Source: Tritrichomonas musculus (Eukaryota; Parabasalia; Tritrichomonadida; Tritrichomonadidae). From it: DNA of 64,000 bases. A program made the translations under genes and the position numbers. Of the stretch, positions 11,001 to 19,115 are shown piece by piece; position 1 is the first letter of the stretch, and every line of letters begins with the position of its first letter. The notes beneath the pieces were generated by a model that did not search any database, was not told where the DNA came from, and was given only the letters and a program-made list of their open reading frames with translations. The stretch spans positions 3,224,001-3,288,000 of the forward strand of contig JAPFFF010000002.1 of assembly GCA_039105265.1 (NCBI GenBank), read 5' to 3'.

Positions 11001-13111
11001 AAGTTCAACTTCCAACAACAAATATTAAAAAACTCAAGCATTTAATGACAGTACCGATGGAGAATTCAGATCGGCCAACCTATTTACGATGCTTTGATGT
11101 TGTTAATCCTGTTATGCAACAGCCATATGCAATCACAAGAATTTTTTACGAAGCCTGCGAAGACGCAGTTGCCGATGGAATTTCATATATCGAATTACGA
11201 CTTGCACCAGCACTCCACACCAAAAAAGGTTACTCATGTTCACAAATTCTTGAAGCCGCCATTGAAGGTTGCATACTCGCCGAAGAGAAATTACCGATCA
11301 TAGCACGTATTATATGCTGTGCAACAGAAATCAATGCCCAGATTGCCGATATCTGTTGGCGATATCGCCATCGAAATGTCGTTGGCTTCGACCTCATTGG
11401 ATCCGAAAACGGTTTTCCAACCCAAAAGCACATCAAAGCCTTTCAAAATATCCGTTCCAAATCGATTAACGTTACAATACATGCAGATGCAGGCGAAAAA
11501 TTTGGCGCCAAGTCGGTCGAACTTGCTCTTAAATGCTCCTGCCAACGTATTAGCAATGGCACACGCATTGCCGAAGACCAGAGCGTTCTCGATGAGGTCA
11601 TAGACCGCCGAATTGCACTCGAATGTTGCGTCTCCTCAAATGTCCAAACAAAGACAGTCGAAAAGTTGGAAGACCATCCAATCAAAAAGTTGTACGACTT
11701 GGGTGTCCGTGTGGTTCCTTGTACCGACAACCCCACTGTTTCAGGTGTCACTCTCTCCGGCGAATATCACCTTCTTCAGGAGAAGTTTAATTTCACTCTT
11801 CCCGAATTGATGAAAATGATGGACTACAGCTTCAGAGCTGCTTTTGTCCCCGAATCTTTGAAGAAGAGACTCCGTGTTGAGGCCTTTGTGAAGGCCATCA
11901 AAGTCCTGCAGAAGAACGACATCGACATCTCCAATCTTGTTGAATATTCTGACTATTACGCGAAACTTGGCTTGACTGTTCCACCGAAGTTTTGTCCGCC
12001 GGCTGAGAACCCTCCTCTGACTCCACGTATTCTGGAGCAGATACCCAAGTGCGACATCGACTGCCGCTTCATCGGTAGCGTCCCACTTACTCTTCTTTGG
12101 GAATTTTATCAGAAGCTCCCAGACAATGAAAAAGTCGACCGTTTCGACGAGCCTCTTCCGAAATTTGAGTCCTATGAAGAGATGAGTGACTACATTCTCA
12201 ACGAGGATGAGAAGAACCACCACATGAAAGGGGAGACTTTGTGTCTAGCTCTTCTACAAAGTGCGAAAAACATCCGTGAAGGTGTGAAGGCTATTCTGAG
12301 CCAGGCAGCACGTGACAAGGTCGCTTATCTCGAGCTGACTTGTTGTCCGCTCCTCCACACGAAGAAGCTGTCTGAGGAGGATGTCCTCGATGTGATCTGC
12401 GATGTCTGCAAACAGTTCAACGAAAGACCATCATACGGAATCACTGTCAAAATCGTTCTGAACGCGAATATAGAGACTTTAACACCAATCCAAGTTCAAA
12501 AAGTGGCTGAAATGTGTGTGCAACATGAAGATAAAGGCGTCGTCGGATTCATGACAACTGGTGAGATCGATGAGGACACAATGAAGTACTACGAAGACAC
12601 TTTCGACTATCTGCATGACAATTTCGTGCCGGTTACTATTTTCGCTGGTGAAAAAGTTGCAAATTCTGTCACTTGCGCTTTAAACAGAGGTCATGCAAGG
12701 AGAATTTCAGGCGGCTTCAAAATCGCTCAAAGTGAAAGCTTGTTGAATGATGTAACTTCTCATAATAACGCTATCCTCGTCAACCCTTCGAAGAGCTTCG
12801 AATCGGCCGATTGGGATTGGGACAGGAGTCCATATCGTTCCATCTTCGACTTCGGTGCGAAAATCGCTTTCTGCTCAATCCACAACACGTTCTCGGACAC
12901 AACAAGATCTCAGAAATTGCTCAAGCTGGCCCAATCATCTGGATTCGATGCTCTCAGCGTGTTGAAGATCATCGATAACACATTTGCTTCGATATTCATG
13001 CACCATGATGCAGCAAAAACGTTCCGGCAAAAGTTTTGGAAAAGATCGTTGACAATTCTCAAGAAAAATAATTTCAAGGATATGATGGACTACACTTTCT
13101 TTAGAGAATAA
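8024..13111 (+). CDS. RCC1-like / ADP-ribosyltransferase / tandem adenosine-deaminase fusion protein
   Basis: A 1,695-residue protein. Residues about 35-320 hold degenerate RCC1-like beta-propeller repeats. About 335-400 is acidic, followed by an unrecognised alpha/beta segment (about 410-520). About 590-750 is a PARP-like ADP-ribosyltransferase fold with a plausible H-Y-E triad: H605 (LYHGT), Y641 (GIGIYG) and E731 (EYVFAD). A receiver-like stretch follows (about 790-870). Residues about 967-1325 match adenosine deaminase: H973-C-H975, HADAGE at 1153-1158, TDNP at 1234-1237. Some expected active-site residues differ: SNG at 1177-1179 replaces GHG, and N1236 replaces the second Asp. A second deaminase-like domain (about 1338-1690) has lost the metal site (DIDCR at 1344-1348 in place of the HCH motif) and is probably non-catalytic. 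By family knowledge the first part would use NAD and the second purine nucleosides; substrates are unknown. The 3' half of the gene is visibly less AT-rich. Confidence 0.85.
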   Translation: MYVSGDNSNSQLDNTTSDQTITPPRKSNLDISSLLSFSTAHNHSVWVDTNFNAHSSYNYQIDVKNNDNQPCKFVSAVCANNYTLYLVKYPGQNDKFQLLYEQNYRIYHFLNIGDRNPIALYGGYHNSAAIDSEGAILLFTRYDTALIKPVFLPNNDKAISIACCESFYIALGSGGKAYICNINNNSNPTFTLIDKLANKRFTSISGTNKHCFLVSNDGKVYGHGINECKCLGVEANSLEFGLIDSLSNFSIKAAFAGYNHSFFITSDGDSYACGYNDQSQTLINQGPNHNNICPPVLQNIQEGKATFYVLGYNTTVLFIVSNVPQNMPNKNIERFINEDEMKKLIEDEYEYEFEEEEELNIEERKEKVVEEVFEKPFITEEEIKDVPEEELLVTPEILESAVPKISYENILPTMKLHFDKPADDIDYDKLKELLGDDVVILDYERGSTILIIMLLSIDDFGPKLNEKYEKYAEELKEKVESPLGQEIVGNFVGEVDIQIPTDEDTKKQFNFLQTSEVNNEDIEDIRKEVLSKIKKEKSKFNWEYVFSQEEYYNKMEEQVRNDIKKNPYEMIICGQSLLANKYMKDLEKIKGMHPENKWKDRFLYHGTALINHPKILDKHFKDQNSADVKKTDAGYYGIGIYGTNNLYYASYYANKLAFLKPDDKTYVICCRAIYNNDKVRDVKDIKSYYGKPIDQDIQKSYGINRALVGSSAKFLPISKDQSRQDPVSAREYVFADKTQIVPFSSFTVMRKEYYFIWKDEDIKSDDNQNTLKELKKRLELNVYSVENNKDALEIIKNKKFATPKLVTNGGKEIEGKTLIEEARKIRPNIICLVYCSDTNHMRWISAMENVLYTDDPNDLVLFGQLEMKYERIINFMKQLQDKFEKKTGCKFNINKEKLSNNYQHEKIRAYKNKSNNVQQKDKLNMSRLKKEDFESESMQSTTSSKQATTSKKSEKSTRLPLEIIKQLPKAELHCHLDGYIRPQTVIDLAKEQQVQLPTTNIKKLKHLMTVPMENSDRPTYLRCFDVVNPVMQQPYAITRIFYEACEDAVADGISYIELRLAPALHTKKGYSCSQILEAAIEGCILAEEKLPIIARIICCATEINAQIADICWRYRHRNVVGFDLIGSENGFPTQKHIKAFQNIRSKSINVTIHADAGEKFGAKSVELALKCSCQRISNGTRIAEDQSVLDEVIDRRIALECCVSSNVQTKTVEKLEDHPIKKLYDLGVRVVPCTDNPTVSGVTLSGEYHLLQEKFNFTLPELMKMMDYSFRAAFVPESLKKRLRVEAFVKAIKVLQKNDIDISNLVEYSDYYAKLGLTVPPKFCPPAENPPLTPRILEQIPKCDIDCRFIGSVPLTLLWEFYQKLPDNEKVDRFDEPLPKFESYEEMSDYILNEDEKNHHMKGETLCLALLQSAKNIREGVKAILSQAARDKVAYLELTCCPLLHTKKLSEEDVLDVICDVCKQFNERPSYGITVKIVLNANIETLTPIQVQKVAEMCVQHEDKGVVGFMTTGEIDEDTMKYYEDTFDYLHDNFVPVTIFAGEKVANSVTCALNRGHARRISGGFKIAQSESLLNDVTSHNNAILVNPSKSFESADWDWDRSPYRSIFDFGAKIAFCSIHNTFSDTTRSQKLLKLAQSSGFDALSVLKIIDNTFASIFMHHDAAKTFRQKFWKRSLTILKKNNFKDMMDYTFFRE

Positions 13112-13845
13112 TAAATTAAAATTAACTTCGTAGTTTTTATCTTTTACATATTTATATTACTTAATGTTATTATCAAGCATTGTACAATTTGATGTTAAAA
13201 TCCATCAAATGAAATCTGTTCATGATGGAGTTACATTCATATTTTTCCTCATGAGACCGTTTAATATTTGAGAGATACTCCCCCCTCTCAAAAAAAATCG
13301 ATTTTCTGGGGAAATAGCGGTTTTCTCATTCTTAAATCACATGTCATTCATGATTAAATAGTATGAAAATAAAATCGTTTTTGAAGCACTTCACATAGGT
13401 TGTTCCTGGATATTTATAGTTTTTTTGGAAAGAAAACAAACCTTCTTTTTGAGTAATCATTGACTTTTCTGATGACTTCACCTTCATCTGAATTTAATAA
13501 AATGAGGAAATCTTTTGAATGAGGTCGATCTTTTTCTTTATTTATTATTTTATTAATTTCATTGTTGTTGAGAAACCCCAAAGAAATATTTTGTATATCT
13601 TGTTGAATGTTGGATATTTTTATCCGTTTTGATCAAAGATAAAACTCGGTTTTGAATAGAAAAATGAATTCCGCTTTGATTCTTGAGTACGATAATTATA
13701 GCATTATAGTATTTTCGCACTTCTTCAAGAACAATCATTAATACGTAAATAAAATATTTTAAAAAAATTATTGCCAAATTATTTCAAAAAAAAATTATTT
13801 TGGAATTTTCAGCCGTCATTAAAACTCAATCTGGCACAATCCAAA
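13112..13845. other. Spacer with no supported gene
   Basis: AT-rich. A reverse-strand stretch at about 13,430-13,560 reads as about 40 polar codons without a stop and could be a coding remnant, but I do not recognise it. A C7 tract lies near 13,281. Confidence 0.5.
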
Positions 13846-14825
13846 CTATGAGAAAGGACGATAGAGCCAAAATTCGCCTGTATGTCGAATTCTACAAAAA
13901 CGCGAAAACTTTTTCTCGCTGACTTTGAAAAATGAAGCCATATTTGGTCCCTTCAAAACCTCGCTGTTTGTGTGCTCACTGATCGTCCTCCAATTCACCC
14001 CATCATCTGAAACTTCGAGAAACCAGTTCTTCATGAATCCAAGTGTCTTTGTCGAGTCTGCCGCCCTGACCGAATAATCCGAAATCTCAATCTGCATCTG
14101 CTTGTTCTCTGCCTTTGAGTTGAGAAGGTTCTTTGGGTGGTAAATGTCGGAGTAAATCGAGTTAGTTGTGACCAAGATTGTCCTGTTATCGTGAATGTTT
14201 CCGCATGTATTCTCAATTTCAATTAAGTCGAAGTTTGTGTCACTTTTGATGGGCTCCTTCTGAATTTTCAGGACTTTTTGAAACTGTTGGCGGTTTGGGC
14301 AGTTGGTTTTGATTTTAGTAAATTTTTTCGAGATGGTCAATTTTGGCCATTATTTGATCGTTCAACGTTTTCTGCCTTTGATTTTCTATTACATGCTGGT
14401 TGATCATCTCGTCCCTTTCTTTCATCTCCTTCCTAAGCTGCCTGATCATTTCCTCATGTACGTTTATTTTTTTCATCAAAAAGTGAATTTTTGATTTCAT
14501 TTTTGTTTTTGAATAGGTCTGTTCGTTTTGATTAAAATTTTCAGCATATTGTATTACATCGTCCTCATCGAAGTCTTCAAGGTAGAAGTCGTCTCCGTCT
14601 TTAGAGCCGAATGCGATTTTGTTGAAAATTTCTTCAAGTGATGGGCGACCGTTTGGATCGCTTGACCAGCACTTTTCTATCAATTTCTTTTAATGAGTCC
14701 TTCACAGTGAAAGGGACAGTGAATGTTGGGCGATAGTTATCGTTAGTAACTTTGCTGATGAACTGATTGAGTGATATTTTTTTGCTCTGAAAAAGTGGGA
14801 AAGGATCGTTATTAAATAAGCAATC
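13846..14825 (-). pseudogene. Broken TKL-type kinase with coiled coil and discoidin-like C-terminus
   Basis: Read on the reverse strand from 14,825: a fragment of kinase C-lobe (NDNYRPTF), then LIEKCWSSDPNGRPS, the closing motif of tyrosine-kinase-like kinases. After it come an acidic linker, a coiled coil (about 14,330-14,500) and a region of about 110 residues resembling an F5/8-type C (discoidin-like) fold (NSIYSDIYHPKNLLNSK, then WFLEVSDDGVNW). The frame changes near 14,690 and again near 14,330, so one continuous product is not possible. All of the N-lobe and the HRD and DFG region are missing: the fragment starts at a 27-base poly(A) tract (14,826-14,852). It is a truncated host gene. 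Confidence 0.8.
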
Positions 14826-14852
14826 AAAAAAAAAAAAAAAAAAAAAAAAAAA
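14826..14852 (+). repeat. 27-base poly(A) tract at the kinase fragment edge
   Basis: An uninterrupted A run directly abuts the truncated 5' edge of the kinase pseudogene. The 290 bases beyond it (to 15,144) are AT-rich, with repeated 'aaaaagtga' words and no gene. Confidence 0.8.
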
Positions 14853-15144
14853 TTACGAATTTCCAGTAACACTTTTTGAGAGCGAAGCTCTTAAAAAGTG
14901 AGGAGGAAAATTCTTAAATCTCTGAATTGTTCTCACTTTTTAAAACTTTTTTTATAAAAAAGTGAAAAACTCAAAAAGTGAACCTTTCAATAGATTTTTT
15001 TAATAAAACTTTTCTATAAAAACAGTGATAAATATCGATATTAAATACGATATGTATATTAGTAAAGAATATAAAAAAAAAACAAAGTTCTATTTTTTTT
15101 TTTTTTTAAAAAAAAAAAAGAGGAACGATTATTAAAATGAGTGA

Positions 15145-15590
15145 TTAATAATGAATTTTCAAACAATTTTTTTTTGTAAGTATTTCATCAAAAGCTTTTT
15201 CACACATTTCATTTGTTTTTTGAATCATATTAAGCATTGCAGACTCATTTCGCAAAGATTTCAAATTAATTGACTCATTGACAAAAATTTCTTTCAATTT
15301 AGGTCCTAATTCATCATATTTGTCAATAATGATTCCGTTTACATCGTCTTTCACAATTTCGTTCACACATCCGAAATGAAAGGCAATGATCGGAATCCCA
15401 GACACAGCTAATTCCAAAATTCTTGGAGATATTTCAAAAGTGAAAGAAGACTCAGGAAAATAAATTCCGACATCGCATGCAAAAAGAGCCGCGGGATAAA
15501 CATCATATTGAAATGGATAGAATTTAAATGCAACTTTTTGAATCCGAATTTTTTTTATATTTTCTTCAAATTCTTTTTGACATTTGCCAC
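15145..15590 (-). pseudogene. C-terminal fragment of a GT-B glycosyltransferase
   Basis: About 145 codons. The core reads DVGIYFPESSFTFEISPRIL, then SGIPIIAFHFGCVNEIV and a NG motif. This is the donor-sugar site of family 1/4 GT-B glycosyltransferases (E-LE-A-G-P-V-EIV-NG pattern). The spacing loosely recalls ALG1-type mannosyltransferases. The N-terminal half of the enzyme is absent. Just upstream, the frame runs into a short repeat (ttgccac x3 near 15,582-15,605) and then the 3' end of the hydrolase gene. It looks like a fragment truncated at its 5' side. Specificity cannot be assigned. Confidence 0.6.
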
Positions 15591-15614
15591 TTGCCACTTG
15601 CCACTTCTGGTTTC

Positions 15615-18272
15615 TCATCTGTTTTTTTCTTCGATTTTCTCATTTGTATTTTCTTCTGATTTTTCATCTGTATTTTCTTCTGATTTCTCTCCTGTCTTTA
15701 TTTCTGATTTCTCCTCTTTTTTTTCTCCTGTTTTCTCTTCTGAATTTTCTTCGGTTTTCTCTTCTGTCTTTACTTCTGATTTAGCATCTTCCTTTTCGTT
15801 TGCATTTTCTTCTAGTTTCTCTTCTGTATTTTCTTCTGGTTTCTCATCTGTATTTTCTTCTAGTTTCTCATCTGTATTTTCTTCTAGTTTCTCTACTGTA
15901 TTTTCTTCTGGTTTCTCATCTGTATTTTCTTCTAGTTTCTCTTCTGTATTTTCTTTTAGTTTCTCTTCTGTATTTTCTTCTAGTTTCTCTACTGTATTTT
16001 CTTCTAGTTTCTCTTCTGTATTTTCTTCTAGTTTCTCTACTGTATTTTCTTCTAGTTTCTCTACTGTATTTTCTTCTAGTTTCTCTACTGTATTTTCTTC
16101 TAGTTTCTCTACTGTATTTTCTTCTAGTTTCTCTTCTGTATTTTCTTTTAGTTTCTCTTCTGTATTTTCTTTTAGTTTTTCATCTGTATTTTCTTCTGAT
16201 TTAGCATCTTCTTTTTCGTTTGCATTTTCTTCTAGTTTCTCATCTGTATTTTCTTCTGGTTTCTCTTCTTCCTTTTTATCTGTTTTATCTTCTGTATTTT
16301 CTTCTGGTTTCTCTTCTTCCTTTTTATCTGTTTTATCTTCTGTATTTTCTTCTGGCTTCTCTTCTGCCTTTTCTTCTGATTTCTCTTCTGTATTTATTTT
16401 TGATTTTTCATCTTCCTTTTCGTTTACATTTTCTTCTGGTTTCTCTTCTTCCTTTTCATCTGATTTCTCTTCTGTATTTTCATCTGGTTTCTCTTCTGTA
16501 TTTTCATCTGATTTCTCTTCTGTATTTTCATCTGGTTTCTCTTCTGTATTTTCTTCTGATTTTGCATCTCCCTTTTCGTTTGTATTTTCTTCTATCTTTT
16601 CTTCTGATTTAACTTCTTCTTCTTTTTCATCTGTATTCTCTTTTTGCTTCTCTTTTTCTTCTGTCTTTTCTTCTGATTTCTCTTCTTCCTTTACCTCTGA
16701 TTTCTCATCCATACTTTCTTCTGTCTTTTCTTCTAGTTTCACTTCTGTCTTCTCTTTAACTTTTTCATTTATTTTTTCATCATTTTTACTGACTATGTTT
16801 AATTTTTCATCGATATTATCGAGTATTTTGTCATTTACTTCTTCAAAATCATTTATAATTTTAAGATCATGATTATGTTCTTTGTGTGCATGCTTTTCCT
16901 TGTGGCCGTGATCATGTTCATGATGCGTTTTATGCTGGTGTTCTCCTCTGTGTTCATGATGTGCATGCTCATGATTATGCTTTTCCTTATGTTCATGATG
17001 TTTACTTTCAGTCTTTTCTCTACGTTTGTCATTTACATCCAGAATATATTCGAACATTTCCTCCTCTTCCGCTTCTTCTTCTTCAAATTCGCTTTCTTCT
17101 TTAGGTGTGTCCTGTTCATCATTTCTTTTATCTTTTGCATGCTTATGCTTATGATGATGCTTTTTACGCCATTTTCTGAACTTGCTGAATCTATGATGCT
17201 TTTTATTATGTTTCTCAGCATCATCGAAATCGAATTCATGTTTTTTCTTTTTCTTTTTGACATTATCATCCGAAGAAGACAAATTTTCATCAACAGCAAC
17301 TTCTCTATTTGTCGTTTCCGCTTCTTTTTCTTTATTGTTCACCATGTCATTGAACGAAGAAAAGTGGAAGATTGTCTCTTGAAGTTTCCTGCACGTCGAA
17401 ATGACTGGATCTTTTATATCGAGGCAAAAAGTTTCAAAAATAAACAAAACTCCAAATTTTATCCAATTAATCTTTCTCTTGCTGTTATGTCCGCCTTCAA
17501 GAACGACAATCTCCTTCTTTTTACACGGATAGTGACTGTAGAGCTTCCTGCACTGCTCAAAAGGAATGAATTCGTCATCTTTTGCGTGACCAAAAACCGC
17601 AGGAACTTCATTTTGACGTTTGATTGAAATAGGCGAAACAGATTCAATGTTGAACTTCGCATGCCTGATCACTTGCTTCTTGAGAAACCAAATGACAGCT
17701 GGAACGAAAAATGATGGAAGATTCATCGAAATTGCAATCACTGAACACATGTCGGGTATCGATGTGAATGATGAATCTGAAATTCGGCCAACAACGTGCG
17801 GATAATTGACAAGGAGAGCTGTTGCAGCCCCCATCGATCGTCCCCATAGAACAAAAGGTCCAAGATGAAATTGTTTGTGTATTTGGTCGAGTAAAAATTC
17901 TGTATTGTCTTTTTCATAATACCCTAATGAGACGTATTTGCCATCACTGCAACCGCAACCAGCAAAATCGAAACAAAAAACATAAATTCCGTATCTGCAA
18001 AGATTTGGGACTAAAAATTGGCCTTCTAACTGAGATGATGCATTTCCATGTAAATATACAACGCAGGGGCCTCCTCCGGCGGGGTCCATATCAACACCGT
18101 AATAAAAAGAACAAACTAGTTTAAGATTTCTGCTATTTGTATATTCAAGTGGTACTCGAATATATGGGATATCATCATCCCCTTTAAGTCGTTGAGGAAT
18201 TGTCGATAAATCGTACGTTTTTCGTGGTGGACGAATAATTGCATCAACAGCTCGTTGAATAGGGTTAATCAT
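15615..18272 (-). CDS. Alpha/beta hydrolase with His-rich and Glu/Lys-repeat tail
   Basis: 885 residues. Residues about 40-270 form an alpha/beta-hydrolase domain of the ABHD17/S33-like type. Visible parts are the oxyanion-loop motif VVYLHGNASS (71-80), the nucleophile elbow GRSMGA (144-149, Ser146), an acidic residue in HAKDDEFI (Asp232 or Asp233) and the catalytic His in GGHN (His262). There is no signal peptide, so the domain is probably cytosolic. After residue 310 the protein is low-complexity: a Lys/His-rich basic segment, an acidic run, then a strongly His-rich stretch (about 424-468) that could bind metal, and about 400 residues of EEKLEENT-like repeats. The repeats come from a 24-bp minisatellite that keeps the frame. 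The combination is unusual; the tail may be a charged spacer. A phospholipase or thioesterase role is inference. Confidence 0.8.
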   Translation of the reverse strand: MINPIQRAVDAIIRPPRKTYDLSTIPQRLKGDDDIPYIRVPLEYTNSRNLKLVCSFYYGVDMDPAGGGPCVVYLHGNASSQLEGQFLVPNLCRYGIYVFCFDFAGCGCSDGKYVSLGYYEKDNTEFLLDQIHKQFHLGPFVLWGRSMGAATALLVNYPHVVGRISDSSFTSIPDMCSVIAISMNLPSFFVPAVIWFLKKQVIRHAKFNIESVSPISIKRQNEVPAVFGHAKDDEFIPFEQCRKLYSHYPCKKKEIVVLEGGHNSKRKINWIKFGVLFIFETFCLDIKDPVISTCRKLQETIFHFSSFNDMVNNKEKEAETTNREVAVDENLSSSDDNVKKKKKKHEFDFDDAEKHNKKHHRFSKFRKWRKKHHHKHKHAKDKRNDEQDTPKEESEFEEEEAEEEEMFEYILDVNDKRREKTESKHHEHKEKHNHEHAHHEHRGEHQHKTHHEHDHGHKEKHAHKEHNHDLKIINDFEEVNDKILDNIDEKLNIVSKNDEKINEKVKEKTEVKLEEKTEESMDEKSEVKEEEKSEEKTEEKEKQKENTDEKEEEVKSEEKIEENTNEKGDAKSEENTEEKPDENTEEKSDENTEEKPDENTEEKSDEKEEEKPEENVNEKEDEKSKINTEEKSEEKAEEKPEENTEDKTDKKEEEKPEENTEDKTDKKEEEKPEENTDEKLEENANEKEDAKSEENTDEKLKENTEEKLKENTEEKLEENTVEKLEENTVEKLEENTVEKLEENTVEKLEENTEEKLEENTVEKLEENTEEKLKENTEEKLEENTDEKPEENTVEKLEENTDEKLEENTDEKPEENTEEKLEENANEKEDAKSEVKTEEKTEENSEEKTGEKKEEKSEIKTGEKSEENTDEKSEENTNEKIEEKNR
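15640..16800 (-). repeat. 24-bp coding minisatellite in the hydrolase gene
   Basis: Imperfect tandem copies of a 24-bp unit encode the octamer VEKLEENT and variants (EEKLEENT, DEKPEENT). The region around 15,880-16,170 is the most uniform. Unit length divisible by three keeps the reading frame whatever the copy number. The opposite strand therefore also stays open and gives a false 454-codon Phe/Ser frame. Confidence 0.85.
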
Positions 18273-18288
18273 CTTTTATTTAACTTTT

Positions 18289-18840
18289 TTAAATTAATAA
18301 TAATATTAATTCATGTGTTGATTCAGGTCCTATATTTTCATATGAATTTACAATCATTTCATCTAAATCAATTAGAACTAAATGATTATTACTATCGATT
18401 ATCAAGTTATTTGGATTAAGATCTCTATAAATAAAGTTTATATAATGGATGTATTGAAACACTATTAATAATTCAAACACAATTTTTAATTTTTCATACA
18501 TATCAAATTGCATTTTATGAATCCCATTTAATGAATTTCCTTGAATATACTCAATGGCCAAATAATTATCTGAATCATATTCAACAATTCCAAAATATCT
18601 TGGTAAAAAAGGATGATTGCATCTTAAATAGTTATTATGTTCTCTGATAAACAAATAATGATATTCTTTCTTTATTATTTTAATTAAAAAGAGTTTCTCT
18701 TGTGGAATGTGATAAATTAATTTGATGTTTGATTTATTACCAGTGCATATATTTCTTAAATTAATGATTTCATCTTTTTTGATGATTTTTTCTTTTGGTT
18801 GCGAATACAAAATTATTTCAAAAGTTTTCAAAAAATTCAA
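18289..18840 (-). pseudogene. Truncated protein kinase (N-lobe to activation segment)
   Basis: 183 codons. The N-lobe has a lysine strand (FLIKIIKK), a hinge (LAIEYIQGNSL) and the catalytic loop YRDLNPNNLII, with Tyr in place of His. The DFG position reads IDLDE, so the metal-binding Asp context is altered. The frame stops about 15 residues later, before the APE motif. The whole C-lobe is missing. The stop lies 16 bp from the start codon of the next gene. Either a decayed fragment or a very short pseudokinase; decay is more likely given the neighbours. Confidence 0.65.
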
Positions 18841-19115
18841 TTTGTAAAAAATTTAATTTTTATTTAATCCCTAAACAACAAAATTTTATATTTATTTTAT
18901 TATCTATATAATTATTATTAATTTATTTATATTAATCAGGTTAATTACCACATTAACAATCTTCATTCTAATTTGTACAAATTAATCATCTAATTTGAGT
19001 TAATATAATAATGACAACAACAATTTAATAAGCATTCTGAAATGAAAATTTCAAGAAAGATAAAAATATAAAAAACAATACAAACATTTATATAATAACA
19101 ACTTTTTTTTTTCCT
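18841..19115. other. Intergenic AT-rich spacer
   Basis: No gene, repeat or RNA recognised. Confidence 0.5.

Noticed and set aside
11230-12223. Several frames on both strands within the deaminase region
   Set aside because: They overlap well-supported deaminase motifs in the main frame; the lower AT content there simply lengthens chance frames.
13559-13777. 72-codon reverse-strand frame
   Set aside because: No family features; low information composition and no neighbours that support it.
15508-16872. 454-codon + strand frame rich in Phe and Ser, and parallel Leu/His/Tyr frames
   Set aside because: It is the opposite strand of the 24-bp Glu/Lys coding minisatellite; a unit divisible by three keeps all frames open. 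The hydrolase domain on the reverse strand decides the coding strand.
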